Assembly: GCA_024742285.1 (NCBI GenBank)
Contig: JANSYR010000025.1
Span: 1-55,087 of the forward strand
Length of the DNA stretch: 55,087 bases
Direction: 5' to 3'
DNA from: a bacterium
GTDB lineage: Bacteria; Myxococcota_A; UBA9160; UBA4427
This document shows positions 35,289 to 43,685 of this stretch, piece after piece. The position numbers were made by a program, and so were the translations under genes. Position 1 is the stretch's first letter. Every line of letters begins with the position of its first letter. Under the pieces are notes generated by a model, which was not told where the DNA came from, searched no databases, and was given only the letters and a program-made list of their open reading frames with translations.

Positions 35289-37028
35289 ATGAAACCCGCT
35301 CGGGAAGACAAGCTCTCGGTCACTGCGTCGATCGGGTTCCGGCTCGCACTGATCGTCGGGCTGACACTGTTCATCGCCCAGACCGTCGAAGCCCAGTCCT
35401 ATCCCCATCCCTGGATCGTCGGACACCGCGGCGGACGGGTCCTTCGGCCCGAGAACACGCTGCTCACCTACGAAGAGAGCCTGGAGAACGACGTGACCGG
35501 CGTCGAGATCGACGTCTGGCTGAGTTCCGACGGCTTCCCTGTCTGTCATCACGACGAGACCCTCGACCGTACGACCAACGGGACCGGGCCGATCACAGAT
35601 CAGACGCTGGCCCAGCTTCTGACGCTCGATGCGGGGTTCTGGTTCGGCAGCGGTCAATACACGGGGACGCCGATGCCGCGTTTCGAGGAGGCGCTGGATG
35701 TCGTCGACGGGTCGGGCAAGCTGTTTCTCGACATCAAGGACGTTTCCTACGTGCCCACCGTCGTTGACTACCTCGAGGCCGACGAGTTTCCTGCGGACGA
35801 CGTCTGGGTATGGAACCGCTTCGGGACGGGGCCGCCGTTCAAGGCGCTGATGCCCGGTGCCCACGTCCTTACCGTGACGACGCCTCTGCTCGAACGAGAA
35901 GCGCGAATCCATCAGCGAGCCCTCCTCGGAGAGGACGGGGTCGCTGTGACGTATACCCGGCTGGACAAGGCGTACGTCGATCTGGCTCACAGCTACGGCA
36001 TGCTGGTGCTCTCCAATACGGTCGTTTCGCCTCGATGGCAGGAACAGATCGACATGGGGGTCGACATCATCGTCGCGAGCCACCCCACTCTTTTCGCGAG
36101 CCAGTACCTCCCGCAGCCCGATCCGCAGTGTGCGGACGGCGTCGACAACGATGGAGACGGCTTGTTCGACTATCCGGACGACCCGAGTTGTTGGGGACCC
36201 GAAGACGACGCCGAGCTCGCCGCTTGTAGCGACGGCGTCGACAACGATGGTGACGGCCTCGTCGACTATCCCGACGATCCCGGCTGCTACGCGCCGTTCT
36301 ATCCGATCGAAGATCCGCAGTGCAGCGACGGTGTCGACAACAACCGCGACGGGAGCATCGATTTCCCGGACGATCTGGGCTGCTTTGCCGCGTACGACCA
36401 GGGTGAGCTCCCGGCGTGTTCCGACGGCAGGGACAACGATGGCGACGGGCTGGTCGACTATCCGGACGACACGGGATGTTCGACTGCGTCTGCCGTCACG
36501 GAGCGTCCGGAATGCCAGGACGGGCTCGACGACGATGGCGACGGCCTGATCGACTACCCGAGTGATCCCGGTTGTGACAGCGCAAGTGATATTTCCGAGG
36601 AGTCGGGGATCCAGCCTTCCTGCAACGATGCGATCGACAACGACGGGGACGGCTTCATCGACTTCCCCGACGATCCCGAGTGTCTCGGGTACAACGACGA
36701 CTCCGAAGTCGCCGAATGCAGCGACGGACTCGACAACGACTTCGATGGACTCTCCGACCTCCTGGACCCGGACTGTCTCTCTGGCGCGGATCTGACCGAG
36801 CGCGTCGAGTGCGCGAACGGGCTCGACGACGATGGAGATGGCTGGATCGATACCGAAGACTTCGGCTGCTCGGACGCTTCCGACGCCACCGAGGCCGGGC
36901 AATCGGCCGCCGTGCCCGCGTTCGGCCCATTCGGACTGGCTGCGCTCGTAGTCGCGCTGGCGACGGCAGCGGGTAGTCTGGCGAGATCGCGACGCGGCGA
37001 TTCGATCGCGCTCGACGAACGGGGTTGA
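35289..37028 (+). CDS. Exported glycerophosphodiester phosphodiesterase with eight DNDGDG repeats
   Basis: This 579-residue protein has a signal peptide (hydrophobic core about 17-30, cleavage after VEA). A GDPD domain follows with HRGG...RPENT, EIDVWLSSDG and CHHDETLDRTT, the metal and catalytic residues of the family, which releases glycerol 3-phosphate and an alcohol from phosphodiesters. Residues about 280-530 are eight Cys-bracketed units of the form C-x-DGVDNDGDGLVDYPDDPG-C. These resemble calcium-binding DxDxDG loops. The end VPAFGPFGLAALVVALATA...RSRR is a short motif, helix and basic tail like a C-terminal sorting signal. The ATG at 35289 was chosen for its good signal peptide; a TTG at 35205 is also open. 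A second GDPD gene follows directly. Confidence 0.87.
   Translation: MKPAREDKLSVTASIGFRLALIVGLTLFIAQTVEAQSYPHPWIVGHRGGRVLRPENTLLTYEESLENDVTGVEIDVWLSSDGFPVCHHDETLDRTTNGTGPITDQTLAQLLTLDAGFWFGSGQYTGTPMPRFEEALDVVDGSGKLFLDIKDVSYVPTVVDYLEADEFPADDVWVWNRFGTGPPFKALMPGAHVLTVTTPLLEREARIHQRALLGEDGVAVTYTRLDKAYVDLAHSYGMLVLSNTVVSPRWQEQIDMGVDIIVASHPTLFASQYLPQPDPQCADGVDNDGDGLFDYPDDPSCWGPEDDAELAACSDGVDNDGDGLVDYPDDPGCYAPFYPIEDPQCSDGVDNNRDGSIDFPDDLGCFAAYDQGELPACSDGRDNDGDGLVDYPDDTGCSTASAVTERPECQDGLDDDGDGLIDYPSDPGCDSASDISEESGIQPSCNDAIDNDGDGFIDFPDDPECLGYNDDSEVAECSDGLDNDFDGLSDLLDPDCLSGADLTERVECANGLDDDGDGWIDTEDFGCSDASDATEAGQSAAVPAFGPFGLAALVVALATAAGSLARSRRGDSIALDERG
36125..36869 (+). repeat. Tandem coding repeats of Cys-DGxDNDGDG-Cys units
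   Basis: Eight units of about 90 bases encode the cysteine-bracketed acidic modules of the first GDPD. Units 1, 2 and 4 are closest to one another (DGxDNDGDGLxDYPDD), while 3, 7 and 8 are more diverged (DNNRDG, DNDFDG, DDDGDGWID). The array ends just before the sorting-type C terminus. This is a protein-domain array and not a CRISPR. Confidence 0.85.
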
Positions 37029-37036
37029 TCGACCGG

Positions 37037-38296
37037 ATGCCGCACGGTCAGACTCGTACAAGAGCGCCTTCGTCGATCCTGGCGCACCTCCGATTCGCAG
37101 AGCCTCCTCCCAGCCGGTTGAGCTCGTTCGCGTTTCTGGTGCTGTTTCTGCTCTATCTCTCCGTTCCCGCCTACGGAGAGGGCGTGATCGGCGTCGCGCA
37201 TCGGGGCGGTCGGATGCTGGGGCCGGAGAACACGCTCGAGGTCTTCCAGCTCTCGATGAATCTCGGCGTGACCCCGTGGCTGGAGACCGACTCCTGGGAG
37301 AGCAGCGACGGTGTTCTGATGCTCCACCACGACCGGGATCTCTGTCGTACTACGGACATCGAGACATGGCCGGGATACGACTGCGTGGTGGAGGAGAACA
37401 ATCCACTGGGACGTTTTCCGCGGGTCGCGGACTTCACGGCGGCGGAACTCAAGACGCTTGACGCCGGCTCGTGGTTCTCCCCGGCGTTCGCCGGCGCCGA
37501 GATGCCCACGCTCGAGGAAGCGCTCACCCTGGTCGACGGGACGGGCACCCATCTCGTTGTCGAGGTAAAGACGGTCGGTCAGGCGGTGATCATCGAGGAG
37601 ATCCTCGACCGGACGGGCATGTCGTTCGACAACCTGATCATCTGGGCGCGGGCGCCTTTCGCCTACCAGGAATTCCACACTCATCTGCCCGGGATTCGCC
37701 AGATCACCGGCATCTTCGACCTCGGGTCGGTCACTCATGCTCTGCTCGCGCAGCGCGCGGCCGCTGGCGACTATGGAATCGCCTTCCACGCCGTCGGTCT
37801 GACGAGGAACATGGTCGAGCGCGTTCAGTCCTACGGGCTGATCACGTACTCGGTTCCGACGCCGACCGGCCAGGACACCTGGGAGCAGCAGGTGCCGTTG
37901 GGGGTCAATGCACTTCACGTCGGCAACGAACTCGCCTGGGCGGATTACCTGGCGACGAGGCCTTGCATCGATCGGCTGGACAACGACGGGGACGGATTCG
38001 CGGACGCCGACGGAATCGATCTGGATTTCGACGGCGTTCCCGAGATCCCCGCCGACGCAGGGTGCCTGCGTCGCCTCTTCGAGACCGAGGTCTCCGACTG
38101 CCAGGACGGCGTCGACAACGACGGCGATAGCCTCATCGACCTCGACGACCCTGGGTGTACCGGTCCGAACTCGCCGACCGAGTACTCGATCGAGGCGCAG
38201 GTCCCTTCCTTTTCGAGCGGCGGACTCCTCCTGCTGTGCCTCGCGGTCGTGAGCGTGGGGGCGTTCTTCAGTCGAAGGGGCTTTTCCGGCGCCTGA
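37037..38296 (+). CDS. Second exported glycerophosphodiester phosphodiesterase
   Basis: This 419-residue paralogue of the preceding gene has a hydrophobic export segment (about residues 30-45), GVAHRGGRMLGPENT, LETDSWESSDG and LHHDRDLCRTT, so the GDPD active site is intact. Only two acidic Cys-bracketed modules remain at the C terminus (CIDRLDNDGDGFADADG and CQDGVDNDGDSLIDLDDPGC), followed by VPSFSSGG, a hydrophobic helix and FFSRRG, a sorting-type end. A TTG at 37025 overlapping the previous stop (TTGA) is an alternative start. The ATG at 37037 lacks a good ribosome site, so coupling to the upstream gene is likely. Confidence 0.85.
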   Translation: MPHGQTRTRAPSSILAHLRFAEPPPSRLSSFAFLVLFLLYLSVPAYGEGVIGVAHRGGRMLGPENTLEVFQLSMNLGVTPWLETDSWESSDGVLMLHHDRDLCRTTDIETWPGYDCVVEENNPLGRFPRVADFTAAELKTLDAGSWFSPAFAGAEMPTLEEALTLVDGTGTHLVVEVKTVGQAVIIEEILDRTGMSFDNLIIWARAPFAYQEFHTHLPGIRQITGIFDLGSVTHALLAQRAAAGDYGIAFHAVGLTRNMVERVQSYGLITYSVPTPTGQDTWEQQVPLGVNALHVGNELAWADYLATRPCIDRLDNDGDGFADADGIDLDFDGVPEIPADAGCLRRLFETEVSDCQDGVDNDGDSLIDLDDPGCTGPNSPTEYSIEAQVPSFSSGGLLLLCLAVVSVGAFFSRRGFSGA

Positions 38297-38310
38297 AATC
38301 ACGCCCTGCC

Positions 38311-39654
38311 TCACCCCGAACGCCTGCGAATCCACCTCCAACCCGCAGTGACCGCCGTCGGATCGACGTGCATCCGGCGGACGACGAACGACAGCATCAG
38401 GAGATGCTGGATGCCGAGCGAGGTCCCCGTCGCGATCGCCGCGCCCATCGATCCGTAGCGCGGGATCAGGAACCAGTTGAGGACCAGGTTGAGGGCCGCG
38501 GTCCCGCCGTTGAAGAGAGCGGCCAGGTTCTGCTGGCTCGTCATGGTCATGAGGGCCGCGACGCATCCGCAGAGCGCGCTGACGGTCTGTCCGACGACCA
38601 GCCAGACGAGGGCCGAATGGCCTTGCCGGAACTCGGGACCGAAGATCGCGAGGGCGTACTCGCCGAGGAGGATGAATGCGATCGCGGCGGGCAGCGTGAG
38701 TGCCGTGATCAGCAGGCCGGAGGTGCCGGCGATCCGCTCGAGCGCGGGCGGATCATCGCTGCCGTACGACTCGGCGATCATGGGCGCAGCGATCGCGGCG
38801 ACGGCCTGGAGCGGGAGGAGCAGGATGACGGCGAAGCGGCTCGCGGCCGCGTAGAGCGCGACTTCCTCCGGCCCCTGCAGCCACCCGAGCATGATGATGT
38901 CCGCTCGATTGTGGATCAGGCTCATGCTGCCCATCATCAAGAGTGCGAGCGAGACCGAGGTCCATTCCCGGGATCCGGCGAAGTCGGGGGCCTCGGTTCG
39001 TGCGCGCGTCGGGAGGAATCGCCGCTCCCACACGCGTGACAGGGCGAGCGCCGTGACGGCACCGCAGACCATCGCCAGCATCGCCCCCTCGGTCGATCCG
39101 GCGACGCCGAGGGCGGCCGCTCCGAGCAGGAGGACGATCGTCGTGCCGGGTCTGATCACGCCGTCGACGGCGATCGCGAGCCCTGGACGCTTGAGGCCCC
39201 GGAGTACTCCGTCCTGGAGCGAGGCGAGGGAGAGCAGGGGGATCAGCAGGAGCGAGAGGAAGAAGGCCTCGTCTGCACCGTCCCCGGTTCGCGAGGCGAC
39301 CGTACCGGCCACCAAGGCGAAGACCACCGACGTCAGGAGGACGCGCGTCCGGGCCTGGCGAAGCAGGCCTCGAAGTCGGCCGAAGGCCTCGCGGCGTACG
39401 TAGTCCGCCGTGAATCGGACGATCGAGTTCGTGTATCCGAGTCGAGCGATGAACGAGAGGACCGTGGCCCACGAGAAGGCGTAGGTGTAGGTCCCGTACG
39501 CCTCCAGGCTGAGCGTTCTCGCGAGCACGAGGTGCAGGGCGAATCCGATCAGGACCGCGCCGATCCGGAACGTGAACGAGGCGCCCGCGCCGCGCGCGAG
39601 CTGTGCCCGGAGACCGCCTCCCTTCAGGACTCGATCGAACAAAGAGCCGGCCAT
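38311..39654 (-). CDS. Polysaccharide flippase, MOP superfamily
   Basis: This 447-residue membrane protein has about twelve to fourteen hydrophobic segments. GAGASFTFRIGAVLIGFALHLVLARTLSLEAYGTYTY at the start and the later SFIARLGYTNSIVRF and RADIIMLGWLQGPEEVALYAAASRF blocks are typical of Wzx-like polysaccharide transporters in the multidrug/oligosaccharidyl-lipid/polysaccharide superfamily. It would flip a lipid-linked glycan across the inner membrane. No glycosyltransferase is adjacent. It is convergent with the second GDPD gene and divergent from the pyrophosphatase gene. It might supply the surface glycan that the beta-helix CotH protein or the repeat-bearing GDPDs bind, which is speculation. 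Confidence 0.88.
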   Translation of the reverse strand: MAGSLFDRVLKGGGLRAQLARGAGASFTFRIGAVLIGFALHLVLARTLSLEAYGTYTYAFSWATVLSFIARLGYTNSIVRFTADYVRREAFGRLRGLLRQARTRVLLTSVVFALVAGTVASRTGDGADEAFFLSLLLIPLLSLASLQDGVLRGLKRPGLAIAVDGVIRPGTTIVLLLGAAALGVAGSTEGAMLAMVCGAVTALALSRVWERRFLPTRARTEAPDFAGSREWTSVSLALLMMGSMSLIHNRADIIMLGWLQGPEEVALYAAASRFAVILLLPLQAVAAIAAPMIAESYGSDDPPALERIAGTSGLLITALTLPAAIAFILLGEYALAIFGPEFRQGHSALVWLVVGQTVSALCGCVAALMTMTSQQNLAALFNGGTAALNLVLNWFLIPRYGSMGAAIATGTSLGIQHLLMLSFVVRRMHVDPTAVTAGWRWIRRRSG

Positions 39655-40017
39655 CTCATCCCATGCTCGTAGGGGCAGGTTGCAGGATGCAGTGGGGCTT
39701 CGCTCTCTGGACCAGGCGCGGAATCATGGGCGGAGCCGATTTGCCTCGAGGCTTGACGGATGCGACGCATCCCCGGAGCGGGAAAGTACCGAATCCGCTC
39801 GATGGGGCCTCGCTCGACTCGCGCGCGACACCGGCGACGCACGCTTCGGACGAGGATCGTGATAGATTCCGGGCGCGCCGGGCGTCGATCGAACGCGACG
39901 GCGAAGGGGGAGCCTGCGCCGTTGAACCGTTCAGAACCGCTTCCGATTCGCGCAAGAATCGCTTCCATCCGGACCGGACGCTCAGGAGAGGGTCGACCGG
40001 ACGCCGAGCGAAGGCGG
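39655..40017. other. Divergent intergenic region between flippase and pyrophosphatase genes
   Basis: These 363 bases contain no supported gene. The main feature is a 15-base palindrome GGATGCG-A-CGCATCC at 39758-39772, directly after TTGACG, which could be a -35 box with an operator beside it. A frame running from 39760 into the pyrophosphatase gene is open, but its translation is Arg-rich and unlike a protein. Confidence 0.45.
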
Positions 40018-40695
40018 GTGCGGCTCGGGCATTCCCTGCTCTTTCTGGCGGCTGCGCTCCTCTGCGCCTGTCAGCTCCCGGCTGGCACAGACCGCCCGAG
40101 CTTCGTCGACGGTTATCCCGCCTTCCCGGACGCCGATCCGACCTTGGCGCTCTTCCATTTCGTCGTCGAGATTCCCGCCGGCACGAACGACAAGTGGGAG
40201 GTCGACAAGCAGACCGGCGGCCTGCATTGGGAAGAGAAGGATGGGCGCCCCCGCGTCGTCCAGTACCTCGCCTATCCCGGCAACTACGGGATGATCCCGA
40301 GCACGACCCTGCCGGAGGCGATCGGAGGCGATGGCGATCCGCTCGACGTGCTCCTCCTCGGGCCGGCCCTCGAACGCGGAAGCGTGGTCGTCGCGCGCCC
40401 GATCGGCGTTCTCCGCCTCCTCGACGGCGGAGAACGGGACGACAAGATCCTCGCGGTTCGGGAGGACGGCCCGCTCTCGGACGTGCGGGACCTCGCGACG
40501 CTCGACGCGAAGTACGCGGGCGCGCGAACCATCGTCGAGACCTGGTTCACGAACTACAAGGGTCCGGGCAAGATGGTTTCCGACGGATTCGGAGATGCGG
40601 AAGAAGCGCTGGCCGTCATTCGTGAAGCGAGCCGCCATTTCCTTGAGCGCTCGCGGCGCCTCCTGGAGCGCTCGCCGCGCCCCCTGGAGCGGTAG
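40018..40695 (+). CDS. Family I inorganic pyrophosphatase, predicted lipoprotein
   Basis: This 225-residue protein has the soluble family I pyrophosphatase core: NDKWEVDKQTG, QYLAYPGNYGMIPSTT and the signature GDGDPLDVLLLG with its three metal-binding Asp residues. It hydrolyses PPi to two phosphates. Unlike ordinary cytoplasmic members, it starts with a lipoprotein signal (RLGHSLLFLAAALLCAC, lipobox L-C-A-C18), so it is probably anchored outside the cytoplasm. The GTG at 40018 is chosen because AAGG precedes it and the signal peptide begins there. The C terminus has a tandem repeat (LERSRRLLERSPRPLER) from a 21-base DNA duplication. Near the polyphosphate and GDPD genes, a role in extracytoplasmic phosphate release fits. 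Confidence 0.83.
   Translation: MRLGHSLLFLAAALLCACQLPAGTDRPSFVDGYPAFPDADPTLALFHFVVEIPAGTNDKWEVDKQTGGLHWEEKDGRPRVVQYLAYPGNYGMIPSTTLPEAIGGDGDPLDVLLLGPALERGSVVVARPIGVLRLLDGGERDDKILAVREDGPLSDVRDLATLDAKYAGARTIVETWFTNYKGPGKMVSDGFGDAEEALAVIREASRHFLERSRRLLERSPRPLER
40642..40692 (+). repeat. 21-base tandem repeat at the pyrophosphatase 3' end
   Basis: Two full units and a partial third (CTTGAGCGCTCGC..., CTGGAGCGCTCGC..., CTGGAGCGG) encode LERSRRL, LERSPRP and LER, and then the stop. The units differ at a few positions. The shared core GAGCGCTCGC is also in the intergenic repeat at 34183-34235. Confidence 0.8.
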
Positions 40696-40722
40696 CGGCG
40701 CCGCACGGCGGCGGGCGGGGCG

Positions 40723-41742
40723 TCAGGGGGCGGCCTTGCGGGCGGCTCGGAAGCGGGCGAAGAGCAGGCTCGCGAGATTGCGAACGGCCTTTCCGTTCCA
40801 CCGCGCCACGACGAAGGCCGGTCGCGGTGGCGGCCCCCAGTACTCCTCGAGGTGCTCGAACTCGCTGTCCGTCGCGACACTGCTGGTGTTGACGAGGTCG
40901 GTATCGGTCCAGTGCTCGTGGATCACGCCCCACGGATTCGCCCAGTAGTCGTAGATCTGTCCGCCGTAGCGATGGCGGCCGACGCCCCAGATGGGCTTGC
41001 GCCGCTCGGCCTTCAGGTGCTGGTGCCCCGCCATGAGGTCGTCGAAGTTGCCGACCTCGAAGGCGATGTGCTGCACGCGCACGCCTTCGTCGAGGGCGTA
41101 CTGGAATCCGACGGCGTGGTGGTCCACGTACTCTTCGCCCCGGTCGACGTGGGCGAAGCGCATCTGGGTGCTGCCGTCGGGCAGGTGGACTTCGTCCGAC
41201 TTTCGGAGGCCGAAGTGCGCCTCGTACCAGTCGTGGAGTCCGGCAGGATCGGGGCTCTCGAGGACGAGGTGGCCGATCCGGCGGACGTGGGAGGCGCCGG
41301 GGCGAATGCCGGGGAGGGGGCCCTGACGTCGGCGTTCGCCGTTCATGTTGTACTCGTGCGCCGGCGCCGCCGGGATCGGCTCGAGGGTGGCCTGGCCGTG
41401 CACGATCTCGATCCGCTGGCCGTTCGGGTCCGTCAGGCGGACGACGTGGCCGCCGGCGGGCTCGTCCAGCTTCTCGATCGCCGAGGCGCCGTTCACGCGG
41501 GCGATCGACTCGAGGTCCGCCTCGCTGTCGACTTCGAACGCGATCGCGAGGACGTCCGAGGGGCCTTCGGTCAGGACATAACAGTGGCTCTCCGCGTCGG
41601 TTCCGCGAAGGTAGGTCGCGCGATCGGTTCGAGCGGCGATCTGAAGCCCGAAATCGAGCAGGAACGCCTCGGCCTCGGGCCGGTCCGGCGCGGCCACGCG
41701 GACGTAGGCGAGTCGCTTCACCTTGACGAGCGGTTCGGTCAC
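40723..41742 (-). CDS. Extradiol ring-cleavage dioxygenase, type I VOC
   Basis: This 339-residue, two-module protein has the iron ligands of type I extradiol dioxygenases in the second module: H158 (RIGHLVLES), H225 (VQHIAFEV) and E276 (GVIHEHWTD). The active-site region with DHHAVGFQY and YDYWANPWG also fits. These enzymes open catechols next to the hydroxyl groups with Fe(II) and O2. The first module is non-catalytic, as usual. Its start GTG overlaps the stop of the FAD hydroxylase gene (GTGA), with GGAGG upstream. Hydroxylation followed by ring cleavage is the natural reading. The aromatic substrate is unknown. Confidence 0.9.
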   Translation of the reverse strand: MTEPLVKVKRLAYVRVAAPDRPEAEAFLLDFGLQIAARTDRATYLRGTDAESHCYVLTEGPSDVLAIAFEVDSEADLESIARVNGASAIEKLDEPAGGHVVRLTDPNGQRIEIVHGQATLEPIPAAPAHEYNMNGERRRQGPLPGIRPGASHVRRIGHLVLESPDPAGLHDWYEAHFGLRKSDEVHLPDGSTQMRFAHVDRGEEYVDHHAVGFQYALDEGVRVQHIAFEVGNFDDLMAGHQHLKAERRKPIWGVGRHRYGGQIYDYWANPWGVIHEHWTDTDLVNTSSVATDSEFEHLEEYWGPPPRPAFVVARWNGKAVRNLASLLFARFRAARKAAP

Positions 41743-43424
41743 GAGACACCTCCGAGGATCTGATCGACTGCCGAGCGCAGGTCGTCCGCCGGCCTGTCTG
41801 GGAGCGACGAGGCGCGCCAGCCGACGTGTTGGTCCGGGCGAACGAGCAGCGCGCCGCCGCGTTCCATTCCGCAGGTCGCGGCCCAGGCGGCGTCTTCCGG
41901 CTGGGCATCGACGCCGATCCTGACGTGGACGATTCCGGGGCGACCGGCGTCCGCGATCGCGTCCGCCCAGCGCTCGTGCGCATCGAAGCTGACGAGCGTC
42001 ATCGTCCCGTAGTCGACGAGGTCGAGGGTCGAGCGCCGCGCTCCGTCGACGTCGAGCCAGCCGTGGGGCAGCCGCGCGCCCGGGTGCGCCGTGGGGACGT
42101 ATTCGCGCGGCGACTCGAGGGGCGGGGGGCTGCCTTCGGGCACGAGCGCGCCGGTCTCGTAGACGTAGCCGAGCTGGAGCCCCAGCATGTCGAAGTGCTC
42201 GGCCTGGGCCTCGCAGGCCGCCACGACCCGGTCTCGCTTCTGCGGGTCGGAGAGGCTCGACGCCATGCGAGCCGTGGTGGGTTCCGTGTCGGTCCCGAGC
42301 GCCTGCGGAATCAGGACCATCTTGAGCGCGTTCTTGAGGCTCTGGTTCGTGTTCTCCCGCGCGACCGCCAGGCGTTCCTCGGCGTAGGTGTCGAGGAGGT
42401 CCGCCGAGGCGCGTCCCTCCTCGACGCTACAGAGCTTCCAGACGAGGTTGTGGGCGTCCTGGAAGCCGCTGTTCAGGCCGAGGCCGCCGGTCGGCGGGAA
42501 GCGATGGGCGGCATCCCCCGCCAGGAAGATGCGATCGCGTCGCATCCCGTCGGCGACCTGGGAGCTCATGTGCCACGTGCCCTTGTGAAGGAGCTCGAGG
42601 GGCACGTCCCCGCCGATCGCACGATGGACCAGGGCCTTGCAGCGCGCGTCGTCGTAGTCCGCTTCGCTCTCGCTGTCCGGGTCGAAATCGTGCATGTAGA
42701 CCCACTCGCGATCGATGTCGTGGGCGATGAAGGCCCCGCCGGCTTCGGGATCCATCACGAAGTGCAGGACGCCCGGACGATCGCGGACCCGTTCGCGGAG
42801 GTCGGCCCCTACGTGGATCATCAGGAAGCTCTGGATGCGCTGCGGCCCCTGCATCTCGATTCCCAGGGCCTGGCGGACGCGGCTCCCGGCGCCGTCCGCG
42901 CCGATCACGTAGCGGCTCCGGACCTCGACGGTCTCGTCGGTGGAGAGGTTGCGCACGACGGACGTCACGCCGTCCGCGTCCTGGAGGCTGCTCTCCCACT
43001 GCCAGCCGTAGCGGAGATCGATCTCCGGTCGCTTCCCCACCTCGTCCGCGAGGACCGGCTCGAATCGGTGCTGCGAGAGATTGCGAAGGGGCGTCGGCGT
43101 GAAGCGGAGGCATTCGTCGCCCTGTCTCTCGAAAGGCAGCGAGCCGATCAGCTCTCCGGCCAGCCGGGTCACGAAGCGGACGTGGCCGGCGTCCTCGGGC
43201 TTCTTGCAGGCCGCGTCGATCGCGGCCATGTCGAGTCCGGCCTGGCGACAAATCTCGAAAGTGCGCGCGTTCACGACGTGGGCGGCGGGCGCGGTCTGGG
43301 GACCGTCGCGGCGTTCGAGGACGAGGCTCGGTTGGCCTCGCTTCGCGAGCAGGAGGGCGCCGATCATGCCAACCGGGCCGGCACCGACGATCAGGAAGGG
43401 AACGTCCAGGGTGGCTTCGGGCAT
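41739..43424 (-). CDS. FAD-dependent aromatic hydroxylase (phenol hydroxylase/MhpA type)
   Basis: This 561-residue class A flavoprotein monooxygenase adds a hydroxyl group to a phenolic ring using NAD(P)H and O2. FAD motifs are G14-A-G-P-V-G19, the GADGAGSRVR fingerprint and AGDAAHRFPPTGGLGLNSGFQDAHNL. The C-terminal 170 residues form the thioredoxin-like domain of this group. The start ATG at 43424 has only a weak AGAGAAG site. It is coupled to the extradiol dioxygenase, so the pair would convert a phenol to a catechol and then cleave it. A divergent TetR gene with overlapping promoters lies about 300 bases upstream. Confidence 0.92.
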   Translation of the reverse strand: MPEATLDVPFLIVGAGPVGMIGALLLAKRGQPSLVLERRDGPQTAPAAHVVNARTFEICRQAGLDMAAIDAACKKPEDAGHVRFVTRLAGELIGSLPFERQGDECLRFTPTPLRNLSQHRFEPVLADEVGKRPEIDLRYGWQWESSLQDADGVTSVVRNLSTDETVEVRSRYVIGADGAGSRVRQALGIEMQGPQRIQSFLMIHVGADLRERVRDRPGVLHFVMDPEAGGAFIAHDIDREWVYMHDFDPDSESEADYDDARCKALVHRAIGGDVPLELLHKGTWHMSSQVADGMRRDRIFLAGDAAHRFPPTGGLGLNSGFQDAHNLVWKLCSVEEGRASADLLDTYAEERLAVARENTNQSLKNALKMVLIPQALGTDTEPTTARMASSLSDPQKRDRVVAACEAQAEHFDMLGLQLGYVYETGALVPEGSPPPLESPREYVPTAHPGARLPHGWLDVDGARRSTLDLVDYGTMTLVSFDAHERWADAIADAGRPGIVHVRIGVDAQPEDAAWAATCGMERGGALLVRPDQHVGWRASSLPDRPADDLRSAVDQILGGVS

Positions 43425-43656
43425 GGCGTTCTTCTCTCTCTGCTCAGCGCAGGCCGGCGGGCTTCGCGTGGACCTCGGCCCGACCGCGCTGGCGAGCCGT
43501 GTCGATCCGTTCGGGGAGGAGGCCGTGGATCTTGCGTTCGTTTTCGCGACGTCCTTCGAGATTGCCTTGCCGACCGAGGTCAGCCCGGATCGCTTCGGCC
43601 CTCTCCTTCGAGGCGACCGGGGGCGCTTCGTGGGCTCGTCCCAGCGGTCGACGGGC

Positions 43657-43685
43657 ATTGAATCCAAAAATGATGAATTTGTCAA
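43657..43685 (-). promoter_or_regulatory. Candidate promoter of the FAD hydroxylase-extradiol operon
   Basis: On the minus strand a consensus TTGACA (43685-43680) is followed after 17 bases by TTCAAT (43662-43657). The resulting leader before the hydroxylase would be about 220 bases. The -35 box overlaps that of the divergent TetR promoter. Confidence 0.55.

Noticed and set aside
36125-36869. CRISPR-like regular repeats
   Set aside because: The repeats are in frame, encode a clear Cys-bracketed protein module, vary at synonymous positions and have no unique spacers.
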